DNA of 64,000 nucleotides from Stenotrophomonas maltophilia (GCF_023518235.1 NZ_CP090423.1:930001-994000), one strand, 5' to 3'; positions 43,406-53,140 are shown, counted from the stretch's first letter. Notes: generated by a model from the letters alone, not told the origin. Translations and numbers: made by a program.

Positions 43406-43651
43406 TTAGTCTTTGATTCGCTTCTCAAAGTTTGTGATCAACTTGCCCAGCGAAAGGCCTGTCAGGCGGGCGATATCTCTCAGCTCCACCACATCAACCC
43501 TTCTCTTGCCTGTTTCGACGTCGCTGATGAATGACTGGCTGCGGCCCAGCATGCTGGACACCTGGGCCTGGGTCAGACCGGCAGCTAGCCGCGCCTCGCG
43601 AACAGCCTCAATGAGGGCAGCGTACTCTTTTCGATGGATGGACTTCGACAC
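43406..43651 (-). CDS. XRE-family HTH regulator
   Basis: The 81-residue product is a single Cro/C1-type HTH domain: LIEAVREARLAAGLTQAQVS, SMLGRSQSFISDVETGKRRV and VVELRDIARLTGLSLGKLI. The size fits an antitoxin or phage-type repressor. No toxin gene lies next to it. It is divergent from the lipoprotein gene at 43746, whose expression it may affect. Confidence 0.82.
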   Translation of the reverse strand: MSKSIHRKEYAALIEAVREARLAAGLTQAQVSSMLGRSQSFISDVETGKRRVDVVELRDIARLTGLSLGKLITNFEKRIKD

Positions 43652-43745
43652 GACCGCGCCTTGGCTGAGCGGCCTAGAAAGCTATATCCAGTTCTCCGAT
43701 ATCTAAAAACCAGATATTCTGTCTTCTTCATTGACAGGGGGACAC

Positions 43746-44024
43746 ATGAGCGAACAGCCATACCGCTTCATCACCGCGGCCAGAAGCAGAGCAACACTGA
43801 TCCTGGCAGCATCAGCACTGCTAGCTGCCTGCAGCGGTCCGACAGACAAGAAGATGGTTACGAATGGAACCCAGCAGCAATACCGGCAGTCAATTGACGC
43901 TATCGACGCGGAACTCAATGCCCACGAAAGAGCGGCCTTCAACTGGGCAGTCGCTGGGATGAACCTTGAAGAGGGTCGGCAGGGAATCATTACGTACAGG
44001 GCCAAAAGCTGCCTAAGCGACTGA
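43746..44024 (+). CDS. Small lipoprotein
   Basis: The 92-residue product has a lipoprotein signal, ATLILAASALLAAC, with the lipobox cysteine near residue 29. A short mature part follows (SIDAIDAELNAHERAAFNWAVAGM), resembling small DUF6694-type lipoproteins. It stops about 45 bases from the end of the Tn3-family transposase gene, so the transposon boundary must be very close. Confidence 0.62.
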   Translation: MSEQPYRFITAARSRATLILAASALLAACSGPTDKKMVTNGTQQQYRQSIDAIDAELNAHERAAFNWAVAGMNLEEGRQGIITYRAKSCLSD

Positions 44025-44067
44025 ATTTCAAAGTTGATTGCTCGTCTCTCGATCAGGTTCTCCCCAT

Positions 44068-47061
44068 CTATGGGGTCTGTTCAAGCACCTTGGCTGTGTA
44101 GCTCAGCGGCGCCACTTCCCTTTCAAGATCCAGGTGGTAGTCGCCGAAGCGATTGATGTGGCTGGTCCGATAAGGCGACAGGCCGGCCAGGATCTCGGGC
44201 GTCAGTTCAATCCCCTCCTTCCTCATCTCGGCCAAGGTCCGGCTCATGCCTTCCACGTTGTGGAGGATGATCATGTTGGCCACCAGCTGGCTGTACTTGA
44301 TGATCTTGCGCTGCTCGTGTTGGACGTTCTCAGCAATGATCCCCTGGCTGCCAAAGAACACCCATTTCACGAAGCCGTTGTATTCCTCGCTCTTGTTGGT
44401 GGCAGCATGGATCGTTTTGCGGATCTCATTGTCATCAATGTAGCGCAGCAAGAACAGCGTTCGAACGGCCTTGCCAAGTTCCCGGAAGGCGAAGTACAGC
44501 TTGTTCTTCCGGCTGTAGGTGCCCAGCCGGCGCAGGATCGAGGACGCGGTGATCTTGCCCAATCGGATTGAGATCACCACCCGCAGCATGTCGTGGAGAT
44601 GGGTGGCGATCAGTTGCCAGTCGATGCTGTCCCCGAACAGTGCCTGGATGTTCTTATAAGCCCTACCCGGTTCGGGCCGAAAGAATGTCAGGTCCTTGAT
44701 GTTCCGGATCCGGGGCATCAGCTGGATGCCCAGCATGTGGGCCAGGCCGAAGACCGGATAGCTTTGGGCCTGCGTGTCGCCATGGACGATCTCAGGCTGG
44801 ATGTCGGAAGTGTTGGCCAACAGACCGTCGAGGATGTAGATGCCCTCGTGCACGCCACAGGGAATGAAGTGGCTGAACGGCGCTACGTATTTGTCGGACA
44901 CGTGGCAGTAGCCGATGCCACCGTAGCCGCCGTAGCGGATGTGATACTCCGACAGCAGGTTGTCCTCGTAGACGCTCCACTTCGTGCCATCAGCTGATGC
45001 GCTCTTGCCGCTGCCCCAATAGCCAGGCAGGTCGAATCTGTTGTAGGTATTGATGACCTCCACGATGGCCTTCTCAAGCACATCCTCGGTCACGTATTTC
45101 AGGTTGAGCCAAGCGACTTGGCGCCGGCTGAAGCCCTTGATCGACCGCGCCGTCTGCGTCGGCCCCAGGTTGCAGCCATAGCAGAATAGCGTGGTGATCA
45201 CACGTCGGGGCAGATCTTCGACCTGGCTCTCGGTGCCGGCGATCGGGCGGAAGAAACGGTGCAGATCCAGCCATTGGCTGGCATCGATCAGGACATCGAC
45301 GATGCTGGATTCTGGAAGCCGTTCGGCGATGAGGCGATCCACCGTGGTAATCGCGCTGGAGACTTCGGCGCGTTGCCCCTTCCGCAGCACCAGGCGCCCA
45401 TCCAGGATGTCCGCATGTACGTTCTCCGGGAAACGCGCGTCGACCTCATCGGCCAGGGAGGTCAGTTGTGCACGTAATCCCGCCACGAAAGACTCGGCGT
45501 CGGTGGGCAGGCCTGACACCTGGCCGTAGGCTTCCAGTTCCTGGGCCAAGGTGGCTTCATCGACCAGCTGCTCACGGTAGTCATCAAACCGTTCGCTGCT
45601 GGGAATGAAGAGATCTCCGGACTTCAGTTCGTCCTTGACCTGCACCAGCACGGCCAGCTCGAAGTACTTACGGTGCATCCAGCCGGCGCCGGCTGCACTG
45701 GCCCGCTTGCCGAACACGTGCTGACACCAGAGCTTGGACATCCAGTCAAAGTCCTTTTCCGGGTCCAAACCGAGGGAGGCGACCTCGATCAGCTCACGGC
45801 GCTGGTTGCGCAGCGAGAGCACCGCTGCGATCAGCGGCTCCATGCCGGCGTCGTGGCTGGTCGCCCGAAGTTTCATCAGCTCCAGCCCATTGAACAGCAG
45901 CGGCCTGACCGCGCCATAGGGCTGCAGCATGAAAGGCAGGTAGTTCTTCCCGGCGTAGGCCATATGTTCTTCGCATTCGGCCAGCAAGGTCGACACTTCC
46001 GCTTCCAGGCTGTTGTCGATGGCATCCACGCGCTGACTATCGCTGCCGTCTAGCTGATAGGCCTGCAGGATTTCCTTGAGCTGGCCGATGAGGAAGTCGG
46101 CCCGTTTGGCATGTTCGAGCTGGTAGGCCAGCAATTTCTGCTGGGCCGTGTTCTCCAGCCCGCGCACCTGCTTGATGAACAACTCGGCTGCATCATCCAG
46201 TGTCTTGGCATGCTGGGCGCGAATGAAGATGGTGGCCAGCGCATAGCGCTTGTCCGGAGCCAGTTCGGCCAGCTCGCTGGCGTCATAGGCCCGAGCCATT
46301 GCACGGAACTGCTTGAGCTTGGGCACCGGCACATCGATGGGAGGCAGCTGGTCGGCCAACTGCTGCAGCATGCGGATGTGCTGCAGGTAGAACCGAACTT
46401 CCTTGTTGGTGGGCCGGCCGGGCTCGCGCTTGAGTGATTGCCAGCCGGTGAACCTGGACCCTTCCGGTGCGCGCAGCAGTTCGTCGATGAGCGTGCGCGT
46501 GGCAGGCGTCAGCGCGTGGCTGATGCTGCGGTAGTAGCCCAGATTGACCCGCTCACGGGCGCCGATGGCGGCCAGCTCCAGAGTGCGGAAACCGGGCAGT
46601 TCGTAGCGATGGTGCACCAGCTCTTCGAGCAGGACGTTCACGATGTCCGGGATGGTGTGCTTGGTCTGGGCTGCTCCGGTGGCCACTGTGTCCAGCCAAG
46701 CCAAGCCCGATTTATCCAGGGGACGTACCCCGATGAATTGCCGAAGCTGCGGCATATGCCGGCGCTGGCTGCCGGAAGCGTCGTAGCGTTCGAGCTGGTC
46801 GGTGTCCAATACGCGCCCGAGTCGGGCGGCCTTGGCGATGTGCTTCCGGATCCGCTCGGGTACGTCGGCCAACAGCGTGAAGTAGCCCAAGCGTTGGAAG
46901 AGCTTGAGATGAATCAGTACCGCCAGCTGCGGACCCGGCTGGGTGGTCAGCTGCTTGGCGAATGCAATCTCAGCGGCGGTCGGGGTATAGATCTCCTCCA
47001 GTTCCTTGGCGGTGGGATCAGGCTTCAGTCGCGGGTAGGCGGTCTCGTGAAGGGTAGCCAT
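44068..47061 (-). CDS. tnpA: Tn3-family transposase TnpA
   Basis: This 997-residue protein has full length for Tn3-family TnpA. The catalytic core is readable: ASADGTKWSV (first aspartate), EIVHGDTQAQSYPVFGLAHM (second), and GIIAENVQHEQRKIIKYSQLV (glutamate), followed by the HHINRFG-like SHINRFGDYHLDLE near the C-terminus. No frameshift is seen, so it may be active. It lies 24 bases downstream of a tyrosine recombinase gene on the same strand. GGGGTCTG, the first eight bases of the classic Tn3 end, starts at 44072 within its last codons. Confidence 0.92.
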   Translation of the reverse strand: MATLHETAYPRLKPDPTAKELEEIYTPTAAEIAFAKQLTTQPGPQLAVLIHLKLFQRLGYFTLLADVPERIRKHIAKAARLGRVLDTDQLERYDASGSQRRHMPQLRQFIGVRPLDKSGLAWLDTVATGAAQTKHTIPDIVNVLLEELVHHRYELPGFRTLELAAIGARERVNLGYYRSISHALTPATRTLIDELLRAPEGSRFTGWQSLKREPGRPTNKEVRFYLQHIRMLQQLADQLPPIDVPVPKLKQFRAMARAYDASELAELAPDKRYALATIFIRAQHAKTLDDAAELFIKQVRGLENTAQQKLLAYQLEHAKRADFLIGQLKEILQAYQLDGSDSQRVDAIDNSLEAEVSTLLAECEEHMAYAGKNYLPFMLQPYGAVRPLLFNGLELMKLRATSHDAGMEPLIAAVLSLRNQRRELIEVASLGLDPEKDFDWMSKLWCQHVFGKRASAAGAGWMHRKYFELAVLVQVKDELKSGDLFIPSSERFDDYREQLVDEATLAQELEAYGQVSGLPTDAESFVAGLRAQLTSLADEVDARFPENVHADILDGRLVLRKGQRAEVSSAITTVDRLIAERLPESSIVDVLIDASQWLDLHRFFRPIAGTESQVEDLPRRVITTLFCYGCNLGPTQTARSIKGFSRRQVAWLNLKYVTEDVLEKAIVEVINTYNRFDLPGYWGSGKSASADGTKWSVYEDNLLSEYHIRYGGYGGIGYCHVSDKYVAPFSHFIPCGVHEGIYILDGLLANTSDIQPEIVHGDTQAQSYPVFGLAHMLGIQLMPRIRNIKDLTFFRPEPGRAYKNIQALFGDSIDWQLIATHLHDMLRVVISIRLGKITASSILRRLGTYSRKNKLYFAFRELGKAVRTLFLLRYIDDNEIRKTIHAATNKSEEYNGFVKWVFFGSQGIIAENVQHEQRKIIKYSQLVANMIILHNVEGMSRTLAEMRKEGIELTPEILAGLSPYRTSHINRFGDYHLDLEREVAPLSYTAKVLEQTP

Positions 47062-47085
47062 TGGATCCGGAGGGTGTGAGGGGGA

Positions 47086-48357
47086 TCAGTCCCAGTGCCG
47101 GCCGTCGTCTGTACTGAGCGACGCTTCCAGGAAGCACTGGTGCGTATCGGCCATGCGGTGCATGTCATCGAGCAACGTGGCCAGGATTTCATCCAGATCC
47201 CTTTCGGGATCGGTGGGAGCAGTCAACTGGTACTCGCTGCTGGCGGTGTTCAGGCGCACAGCCTGGAACGGGGCCAAGCAGATCTCTTCAATTCGGCCTC
47301 GGGCCTTGGCCGCGCCGCGGCCCGTGCGGGCAAACGGGGTCAGCACCATGCGCAGGCGCAGCTGCAGGGCCGATTTGCCCTCCGGCGCCGGCAGTGCCAT
47401 CGCCGGTACCGGCACGGTTGGACTGGGCAGGCTTGCTTCAATGCGGTCCCGGGCAAACGGGTCACGCCCGTCCAGGTAACGCATGGCCGACTGCACATCG
47501 CGCCAGCCCACGTACTCCATCAAGGCCTTCATGTCCCAGCCTTGGTCGTTGGCCCAGCTGGCAAAGCCGCGGCGCAACGAATGGCTGCTGTGGAGCCCCG
47601 CATCGGCAAAGCCTGCACTGGTCAGCAACTCGCGCAGCAGGCGCACCAAGCTGTTGGGATGCAGGCCTTCGGCGCTCACCTGGCCCCATTGGTTGACTGC
47701 CCGAAACACCGGCCCTTCTTGCAGGTCGGCCGCCTGCAGCCACGCCTGGGTCGCCTCCACCGGACATAACCGCGACAGCGCCGGCACCTTGTAGGTGACG
47801 CCGGCTGCTTGGCGATCACCCTTGCTGCGTGGCAAGAAGCAGGTCATCCCCTGTCCCGGCACCAGCGTGAGATGGGCCACGTCCAGACGCAGCAGTTCAT
47901 CGCCACGGAATCCCCGCCAGAACCCGAGCAGCACCAGCGCTCGGTCTCGTTGATGGCGCAGCGCCGCCGGCCCATCGCCCCGGGCATGTGCCGCAGCGAT
48001 CGCCGCGGCCAGCCAGTCATCGAGCTCGACCAGCCGCCGAATCTGGAGCGGCGCGGCTTGCTTGACCTGGCCCGGGTGCAGGGTCTGGATGCCTTTGAGC
48101 ACCTTGCGCACCAGCGGCGATCGGGTCGGGTCGACAAAGCCGTGGTCGCGGTGCCAAGAGGCGATGGCCGCCAGACGTTGGCGGAGGGTACTGGTCGCCA
48201 AGGTCTGCGCATAAGCGGCCAGGTACCGGGCCACGCTGTCAGGTGTCGCTGGGAGGTGGCCTTGCCATTCAACCTCGAAGTGCCGCAGCGCCGACGCATA
48301 GCTGCGCACCGTGTTCTGGCGCGTGGCCGCATCGAGGTAGCGGTCCAGTTCGGTCAC
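47086..48357 (-). CDS. Tyrosine recombinase (TnpI/TnpS-like resolvase)
   Basis: The 423-residue product has an N-terminal core-binding domain (QNTVRSYASALRHFEVEW) and a catalytic domain with GFWRGFRGDELLRLD (arginine), HSLRRGFASWANDQG (HxxR) and GWRDVQSAMRYLDG (tryptophan and tyrosine). Such recombinases resolve cointegrates of Tn3-family elements. GTG 48357 overlaps the stop of the MerR gene by four bases (GTGA). The extra C-terminal 90 residues after the tyrosine are longer than usual and of unknown role. Confidence 0.85.
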   Translation of the reverse strand: MTELDRYLDAATRQNTVRSYASALRHFEVEWQGHLPATPDSVARYLAAYAQTLATSTLRQRLAAIASWHRDHGFVDPTRSPLVRKVLKGIQTLHPGQVKQAAPLQIRRLVELDDWLAAAIAAAHARGDGPAALRHQRDRALVLLGFWRGFRGDELLRLDVAHLTLVPGQGMTCFLPRSKGDRQAAGVTYKVPALSRLCPVEATQAWLQAADLQEGPVFRAVNQWGQVSAEGLHPNSLVRLLRELLTSAGFADAGLHSSHSLRRGFASWANDQGWDMKALMEYVGWRDVQSAMRYLDGRDPFARDRIEASLPSPTVPVPAMALPAPEGKSALQLRLRMVLTPFARTGRGAAKARGRIEEICLAPFQAVRLNTASSEYQLTAPTDPERDLDEILATLLDDMHRMADTHQCFLEASLSTDDGRHWD

Positions 48358-48767
48358 TGGCGCGTGGCCTCCACCGAGGTCGTCTGGCGCAGCGTCGACA
48401 GGATGGTGCATTCCGCCCGCTGCCCGCCATGGCAACTGGCAATCACCCGTTCCAGCTCGCTGGCCATGCGCTGCAGGTCGGCCATGCGGGCGCGCACGTC
48501 GGCCAGATGGCTGCGGGCCAACCGGTCCACGTCCCCGCACGAAAGCTCCTCATCGCCGGCCAGCTGCAGCAGGCTGCGGACCTCCTCCAGGCTGAAGCCC
48601 AGGTCCCGGCCACGCGCAATGAAGCGCAGCCGCTCGATGTCGGCCGGGCCATAGACCCGGTAGCCGTTGCCCGTGCGCCCCGGGCGCGGCAGCAACCCGA
48701 TCCGCTCGTAATAGCGAATCGTCTCCAAGTGGCATCCGCTGGCGTCGGCAGCCTCACTGATTTTCAT
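48354..48767 (-). CDS. MerR-family metal-responsive regulator (PbrR/CadR type)
   Basis: The 137-residue product begins MKISEAADASGCHLETIRYYERIGLL, a MerR HTH. Cysteines at about 77 (LSCGDVD), 112 (ASCHGGQ) and 120 (AECTIL) match the metal-binding set of PbrR/CadR proteins that sense lead, cadmium or zinc. It is divergent from the PbrT-like gene, with a MerR-type promoter between them. Unusually, its stop overlaps the start of the recombinase gene, so it appears to be co-translated with recombinase and transposase. Confidence 0.85.
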   Translation of the reverse strand: MKISEAADASGCHLETIRYYERIGLLPRPGRTGNGYRVYGPADIERLRFIARGRDLGFSLEEVRSLLQLAGDEELSCGDVDRLARSHLADVRARMADLQRMASELERVIASCHGGQRAECTILSTLRQTTSVEATRQ

Positions 48768-48778
48768 TCGTAGTACGC

Positions 48779-48809
48779 TTGACTCCGTAGTAGCTACGGA
48801 CTTTACGCT
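48779..48809 (+). promoter_or_regulatory. MerR-type promoter and operator
   Basis: A TTGACT -35 box (48779-48784) and a TACGCT -10 box (48804-48809) are 19 bases apart, the over-long spacer typical of MerR-activated promoters. The spacer contains the inverted repeat CCGTAG-TAG-CTACGG where the regulator dimer would bind. It drives the metal-resistance genes to the right. Confidence 0.78.
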
Positions 48810-48857
48810 GAACCCGTATCCGCCGCCACTCCGGCCGCGGCGCTGCATGTGACGACC

Positions 48858-50816
48858 ATGCCACTGCCCATCGCCTTGATTCGCTACTGCCTGATTGCCT
48901 TGCTGATCGGCTGGGTTCTGCCCGCTTCTGCTCAGGCGGAGCCTGCCGCAGCAGACCTGCGCCAAACCTGGCAGATGCTCGATTACATCGCGGTCGACTA
49001 CCCCGGCGCGGTCCAGGCCGGTCGCGTAATTGCCCCCAACGAATACGCCGAAATGAGCGAGTTTGCCGGCGCCGTGCGCAGTCAGCTGGCAGCATTGCCC
49101 AGTGGCCAGAACCAGCAGGAGCTGACGGCCCAGGCCGACCGCCTGGTCCAGGCGGTGGCAGAGAAGGCCGACCCGGCGCAAGTGGCAACGTTGGCGCGCG
49201 GGCTCGGCACGACGCTGTTGGCCCGCTACCCGATCGGCGCTGTTCCGGCGAGCGCGCCGAAGACCTCCCAGGCCGCGTCCATCTACAGCCAGCAGTGCGC
49301 GGCCTGTCACGGCCCCACAGGTCACGGTGATGGCCCCGCCGCGCAAGCGTTAAGTCCGCCGCCGATCGCGTTCACCGATGCCACTCGCGCCGCGCAGCGA
49401 ACGCCGCTGTCGTTGTACGAGGTCATTTCCCAGGGTGTGCCGGGTACCGGCATGGTCAGCTTCTCTGGGCTGTCAGAAAGTGATCGCTGGGCGTTGGCAT
49501 TCTATGTGGGCAGCTTGGGGTACTCCTCGCAAGCCAAGGCTCAAGGTGAGGCGTTATGGCGCACCAGTGCCGAGGCCCATACGCACATTCCCTCGCTCGA
49601 AGCGCTGACACGCACGCGAGAGGCCGATCTTGCCACCACGATGCCCGCCGATCAGGCAAACGCGATCATCGCCTACCTGCGTTCGCAGCCACAGGTAGTA
49701 AACGAAGCGGTACCAGGAGCCGATCGCTTTGCGGTGGCGCGGCAGCGACTGGCCGCCAGCCAGCGCGCTTACGCTGATGAGGACCTGGCTCAAGCCAAAA
49801 AGCTTGCGCTCTCGTCCTATCTGGATGGTGTAGAGCCGCTTGAACCCACGCTGGCCACGCGCAATCCGTCATTGCTGCGAGAGATCGAGACGGCCATGGC
49901 AGGCTACCGCGCGCAGCTGGATCAGCATGCGCCCGCGGCTGACGTTGCCGGGCAGGCAGCGCAAATTGCCCAGCTGTTTGATCGCGCGGACGTGGCGCTG
50001 CAGGACACCCGAATAGGCGCCAGCACCGCGTTTCTAGGCAGCTTTACCATCTTGGTACGCGAAGGACTGGAAGCGCTGCTGATCGTGATTGGTATCGTGG
50101 CGTTCTTGCGTAAAGCCGAGCGGTCTGATGTGTTGCCGTATGTGCATGCGGGTTGGATCTGCGCGTTGTTGGCAGGCGCAGCTACCTGGGCGGTGGCCAC
50201 TTACTTTGTTGATATCAGCGGTGCGAACCGGGAAGTCACTGAGGGCGTCTCGGCCTTGTTCGCTGCCGCTGTCCTGCTCAGCGTAGGCATCTGGATGCAC
50301 CAAAAGAGCCTTGCAGGGCGGTGGCAGGAGTACCTGCACGCCAAGCTGACGACTGCGCTGACACGGCGCTCGGCTGTTTTCCTGTTCATGCTGGCCTTTG
50401 TCGCGGTGTACCGCGAGGTGTTTGAGACGATCTTGTTCTACATCGCGATGTGGAGCGATCAGGCGTCCACCGCCATCCTCGCAGGCCTGGCGGCGGGAAT
50501 CGCGGTGTTGGCTGCGGTGGCGTACTGGATGCTGCGCATGAGCAGGCGGCTGCCGATTGGCCGGTTCTTTTCGATCAGCTCGATTCTCATCGCGGTGATG
50601 GCGGTCATCCTGATCGGTAAAGGCGTGGCCGCGTTGCAGGAAGCGGGCTGGATCTCTCAAACACCGCTCGCGTTGCCGCGCATCGAGTGGATCGGCCTGT
50701 ATCCCACCTGGCAGTCGCTGCTGGCGCAGGTATTGGTAGGCACCGCCGCCATCGTGGGGTTCCTCGCCAATGCCCGTTCCGGTGTGCGTAGACAGCCAGG
50801 CGCAAACAAGCAATGA
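48858..50816 (+). CDS. PbrT-like metal permease: cytochrome c domain fused to FTR1
   Basis: The 652-residue product has a signal peptide (residues 1-25) and a cytochrome c domain with CAACHG near residue 153. The FTR1-type permease domain starts near residue 400 with LVREGLEALLIV, followed by about seven membrane helices, including AVYREVFETILFY with the second RExxE motif. In Cupriavidus, PbrT imports lead, controlled by PbrR. The haem domain would lie in the periplasm, perhaps in metal oxidation. Iron is another possible substrate. It is the first gene behind the MerR-type promoter. Confidence 0.82.
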   Translation: MPLPIALIRYCLIALLIGWVLPASAQAEPAAADLRQTWQMLDYIAVDYPGAVQAGRVIAPNEYAEMSEFAGAVRSQLAALPSGQNQQELTAQADRLVQAVAEKADPAQVATLARGLGTTLLARYPIGAVPASAPKTSQAASIYSQQCAACHGPTGHGDGPAAQALSPPPIAFTDATRAAQRTPLSLYEVISQGVPGTGMVSFSGLSESDRWALAFYVGSLGYSSQAKAQGEALWRTSAEAHTHIPSLEALTRTREADLATTMPADQANAIIAYLRSQPQVVNEAVPGADRFAVARQRLAASQRAYADEDLAQAKKLALSSYLDGVEPLEPTLATRNPSLLREIETAMAGYRAQLDQHAPAADVAGQAAQIAQLFDRADVALQDTRIGASTAFLGSFTILVREGLEALLIVIGIVAFLRKAERSDVLPYVHAGWICALLAGAATWAVATYFVDISGANREVTEGVSALFAAAVLLSVGIWMHQKSLAGRWQEYLHAKLTTALTRRSAVFLFMLAFVAVYREVFETILFYIAMWSDQASTAILAGLAAGIAVLAAVAYWMLRMSRRLPIGRFFSISSILIAVMAVILIGKGVAALQEAGWISQTPLALPRIEWIGLYPTWQSLLAQVLVGTAAIVGFLANARSGVRRQPGANKQ

Positions 50817-50840
50817 AACAACACAGCAGAGGACCAAGAC

Positions 50841-51458
50841 ATGAGTGATTGCGGGTGCCACCACGAAGCCAAGAACAAGGAGGAGCGACGCATCCTCTGG
50901 ATCGCCTTGGTCCTGAATGCAGCGATGGCCGTGATCGGCGGCATTGCCGGCTGGATTGCCCATTCCACCGGGCTGCTGGCTGACGCGCTGGACATGCTGT
51001 CTGACGCCACCGCCTATGCCATTGGCCTGGTCGCTATCGGGCGCACGGCGCGCTTCAAGGCCAACGCCGCGTGGGTCAGTGGCAGCGTGCTGCTGGTGCT
51101 GGGCGTAGGCGTGCTGGTCGAAGTCGGCCGCCGGGTGATGTACGGCGCCGAGCCGGTCAGCGGTTGGATGATCGGTACCGCTCTGGTCTCGCTGGCCGTG
51201 AACCTGAAGGTGCTCCGTATGCTCGCCCCCTTGAAGTCTGGCGAAGTGCATCTGCGAGCGACCTGGCTGTTTACCCGCGCCGATGTGGTGGCCAACGTTG
51301 GGGTGATTCTGGCCGGCCTGTTGGTGTGGTGGCTGGCCAGCCCCTACCCGGATTTCGTGATCGGCGCCCTGATCGGCCTGTATGTGATCAAGGAGGCTTT
51401 CGAGATCTTGGGTGATGCTCGCCGGGCGCGTGCCGACGCGCGCAAAACGCCTGCATGA
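50841..51458 (+). CDS. Short cation diffusion facilitator transporter
   Basis: The 205-residue product begins with a metal-binding-looking MSDCGCHHEAKNKEE. It then has six membrane helices with the CDF site residues: STGLLADALDMLSDATAYA near residue 46 (aspartates of the transport site) and TWLFTRADVVANVGVILAG near residue 145 (another site). It lacks the C-terminal cytoplasmic dimerisation domain usual in CDF proteins; a separate gene at 57288 encodes such a domain. It probably exports zinc, cadmium or lead. It overlaps the next gene by four bases. Confidence 0.82.
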   Translation: MSDCGCHHEAKNKEERRILWIALVLNAAMAVIGGIAGWIAHSTGLLADALDMLSDATAYAIGLVAIGRTARFKANAAWVSGSVLLVLGVGVLVEVGRRVMYGAEPVSGWMIGTALVSLAVNLKVLRMLAPLKSGEVHLRATWLFTRADVVANVGVILAGLLVWWLASPYPDFVIGALIGLYVIKEAFEILGDARRARADARKTPA

Positions 51459-51811
51459 CAGCGCTTGGCCGGCTGAGCTGTGGCCTGCGCTGGCTGCTGC
51501 TGGCGCACTTGGCCGTGGGCCTTGTGACGCAGCCGGTGCTGGCAGTGGTTGGCGAGCTCCATGCTCAAACCCATCTGGCCGCGGCCGACCATGACCCGGC
51601 AGTGGCATCACCAGCTTCCGAGCGTGGCGTAGACGCCGCGCTGCACCGGCTACAGCAGCTGGTGCTGTGCTGTAGCCAGGCCGCGCCGGCTCCAGAAATA
51701 GTGTTGGCCATTGCTCATATCGGCCGGCATTGGCCGTCGGCGACAGCCCATGCGGACAGATATCGGCATGAGCACCTGCTCGCGCCGTTCCGGCCGCCGA
51801 TCGCAGGGTGA
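51455..51811 (+). CDS. CzcI-like small exported protein
   Basis: The 118-residue product has a hydrophobic leader (LRWLLLAHLAVGLVTQPVLA). A histidine- and cysteine-rich part follows (HAQTHLAAADHDP, LVLCCSQ), like CzcI-type periplasmic proteins found before czcCBA operons. It may bind metal or modulate the efflux system. ATG 51455 overlaps the CDF stop. The sequence is not conserved enough to be sure. Confidence 0.55.
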   Translation: MTALGRLSCGLRWLLLAHLAVGLVTQPVLAVVGELHAQTHLAAADHDPAVASPASERGVDAALHRLQQLVLCCSQAAPAPEIVLAIAHIGRHWPSATAHADRYRHEHLLAPFRPPIAG

Positions 51812-51866
51812 TGCGCGCCGGCGTGCGCCGGATCCCTGTTGGCTATCGAAAATTCTGGAGTACTTC

Positions 51867-53140
51867 ATGCATGTGCGATTGGCGGCCCTGGCCGCGTGGC
51901 TACTGTTGAGCGCGGCGGCAACGCCGGCGACAGCAGAAGAGCTGATGACCTTGGACGACGCGTTTGCACGCGTGGCCCAAACCCACCCCGAGCTGCGCCT
52001 GGTCGATGCGCGAGCCACGGTGCTCGCTGCCGAGCGCGACCAGGCCGTGCAGCGGCCACCGTGGACGTTGGGGGCGGAGGTTGAAAATGCGCTGGGCACG
52101 GGCGCGGCCCGTGGCCTGGACAGCGCGGAGTTGACCTTGAGCCTGAGCTCGGTCCTGGAGCGCGGCGGCAAGCTCGACGCCCGCCGCACCTTGGCCCAAA
52201 GCCGGATTGATGCACTGGCCGTGCAGCGCGAGACCAGGCGGCTGGACCTGCTCGCCGAGACGGCGCAGCGCTATTTGGCCGTTGTCGGTGCCGACCGGCA
52301 ACGCAGCCTGACGAACATGGATGTCGGCCAGCGCCAGCGGACCGTCGCCGCTGCCCGGCAGCGCCTGCAGGCTGGCGCGTCTCCCGAATCGGTGATGCTC
52401 ACCGCACAAGCAGCACTGGCGAGAGCAGAGTTGACCCGTGATCGGGCCGAGCAGCAGCGCATTGCCGCCCGGCAGCACCTTGCTGCCCTCTGGGGCGAAC
52501 GTGCTCCGAGCTTCGAGGTGGCCGCGGCGGATCCCATGACCCTGCCGGCGATCGCGTCCATGCAGTCGCTGGCCGAGGAATTGGAGCGCACTCCCGAGTT
52601 GGCGCAGTTTGCCGATGCCCGCCGGATCGCGCAGGCACGACTGCAGCTGGCGCGTTCGGCGGCCTCGCCGGACTTGTCGTGGCAGCTGGGCGTGCGCCGC
52701 CTGCAGGAGACTGACGACACCGCGCTGGTGGCCAGCCTGTCCATGCCACTGGGCAGCCGCAGCCGCGCGCAGCCGGAGATCCGCGCCGGCGAAGCCGAGC
52801 TGGAGGTTCTGACGATCGAGCGCGAGGCCAAGGGCCTGTCGCTGTATTCCACGCTGGTCGAAGCCCATGGTCGCTACACCGTGGCGCAGGCCGAGGTGGC
52901 ACGGCTGCAAGGCGAGGTGCTGCCGAAGTTGGCCCGGGCTGAGAAGGCCGCCGAGCGCGCCTATCGCGCCGGCGCGATCAGCTACCTGGAATGGGCACAG
53001 CTGCAGTCCGAACGCACGGCCATGGCCCAGCAGCAGCTGGACGTGGCGCTCGATGCGCAGCGCGCCCTGATCGAAATTCAACGCCTGACCGGCCAAGCGC
53101 TTGTCGCGCCGCCGGCGGCTGCTTCCACCGGAGAGACCCC

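Noticed and set aside
48358..48540. Longer recombinase start upstream of 48357
   Set aside because: The extra residues would overlap the MerR coding region and have no recombinase similarity, whereas GTG 48357 gives the four-base overlap and the expected N-terminal domain.
50034..51611. Long open frame on the minus strand antisense to pbrT and the CDF gene
   Set aside because: It is a by-product of GC-rich codon usage; the translation is histidine- and glutamine-rich without any family motif, and the plus-strand genes are well supported.
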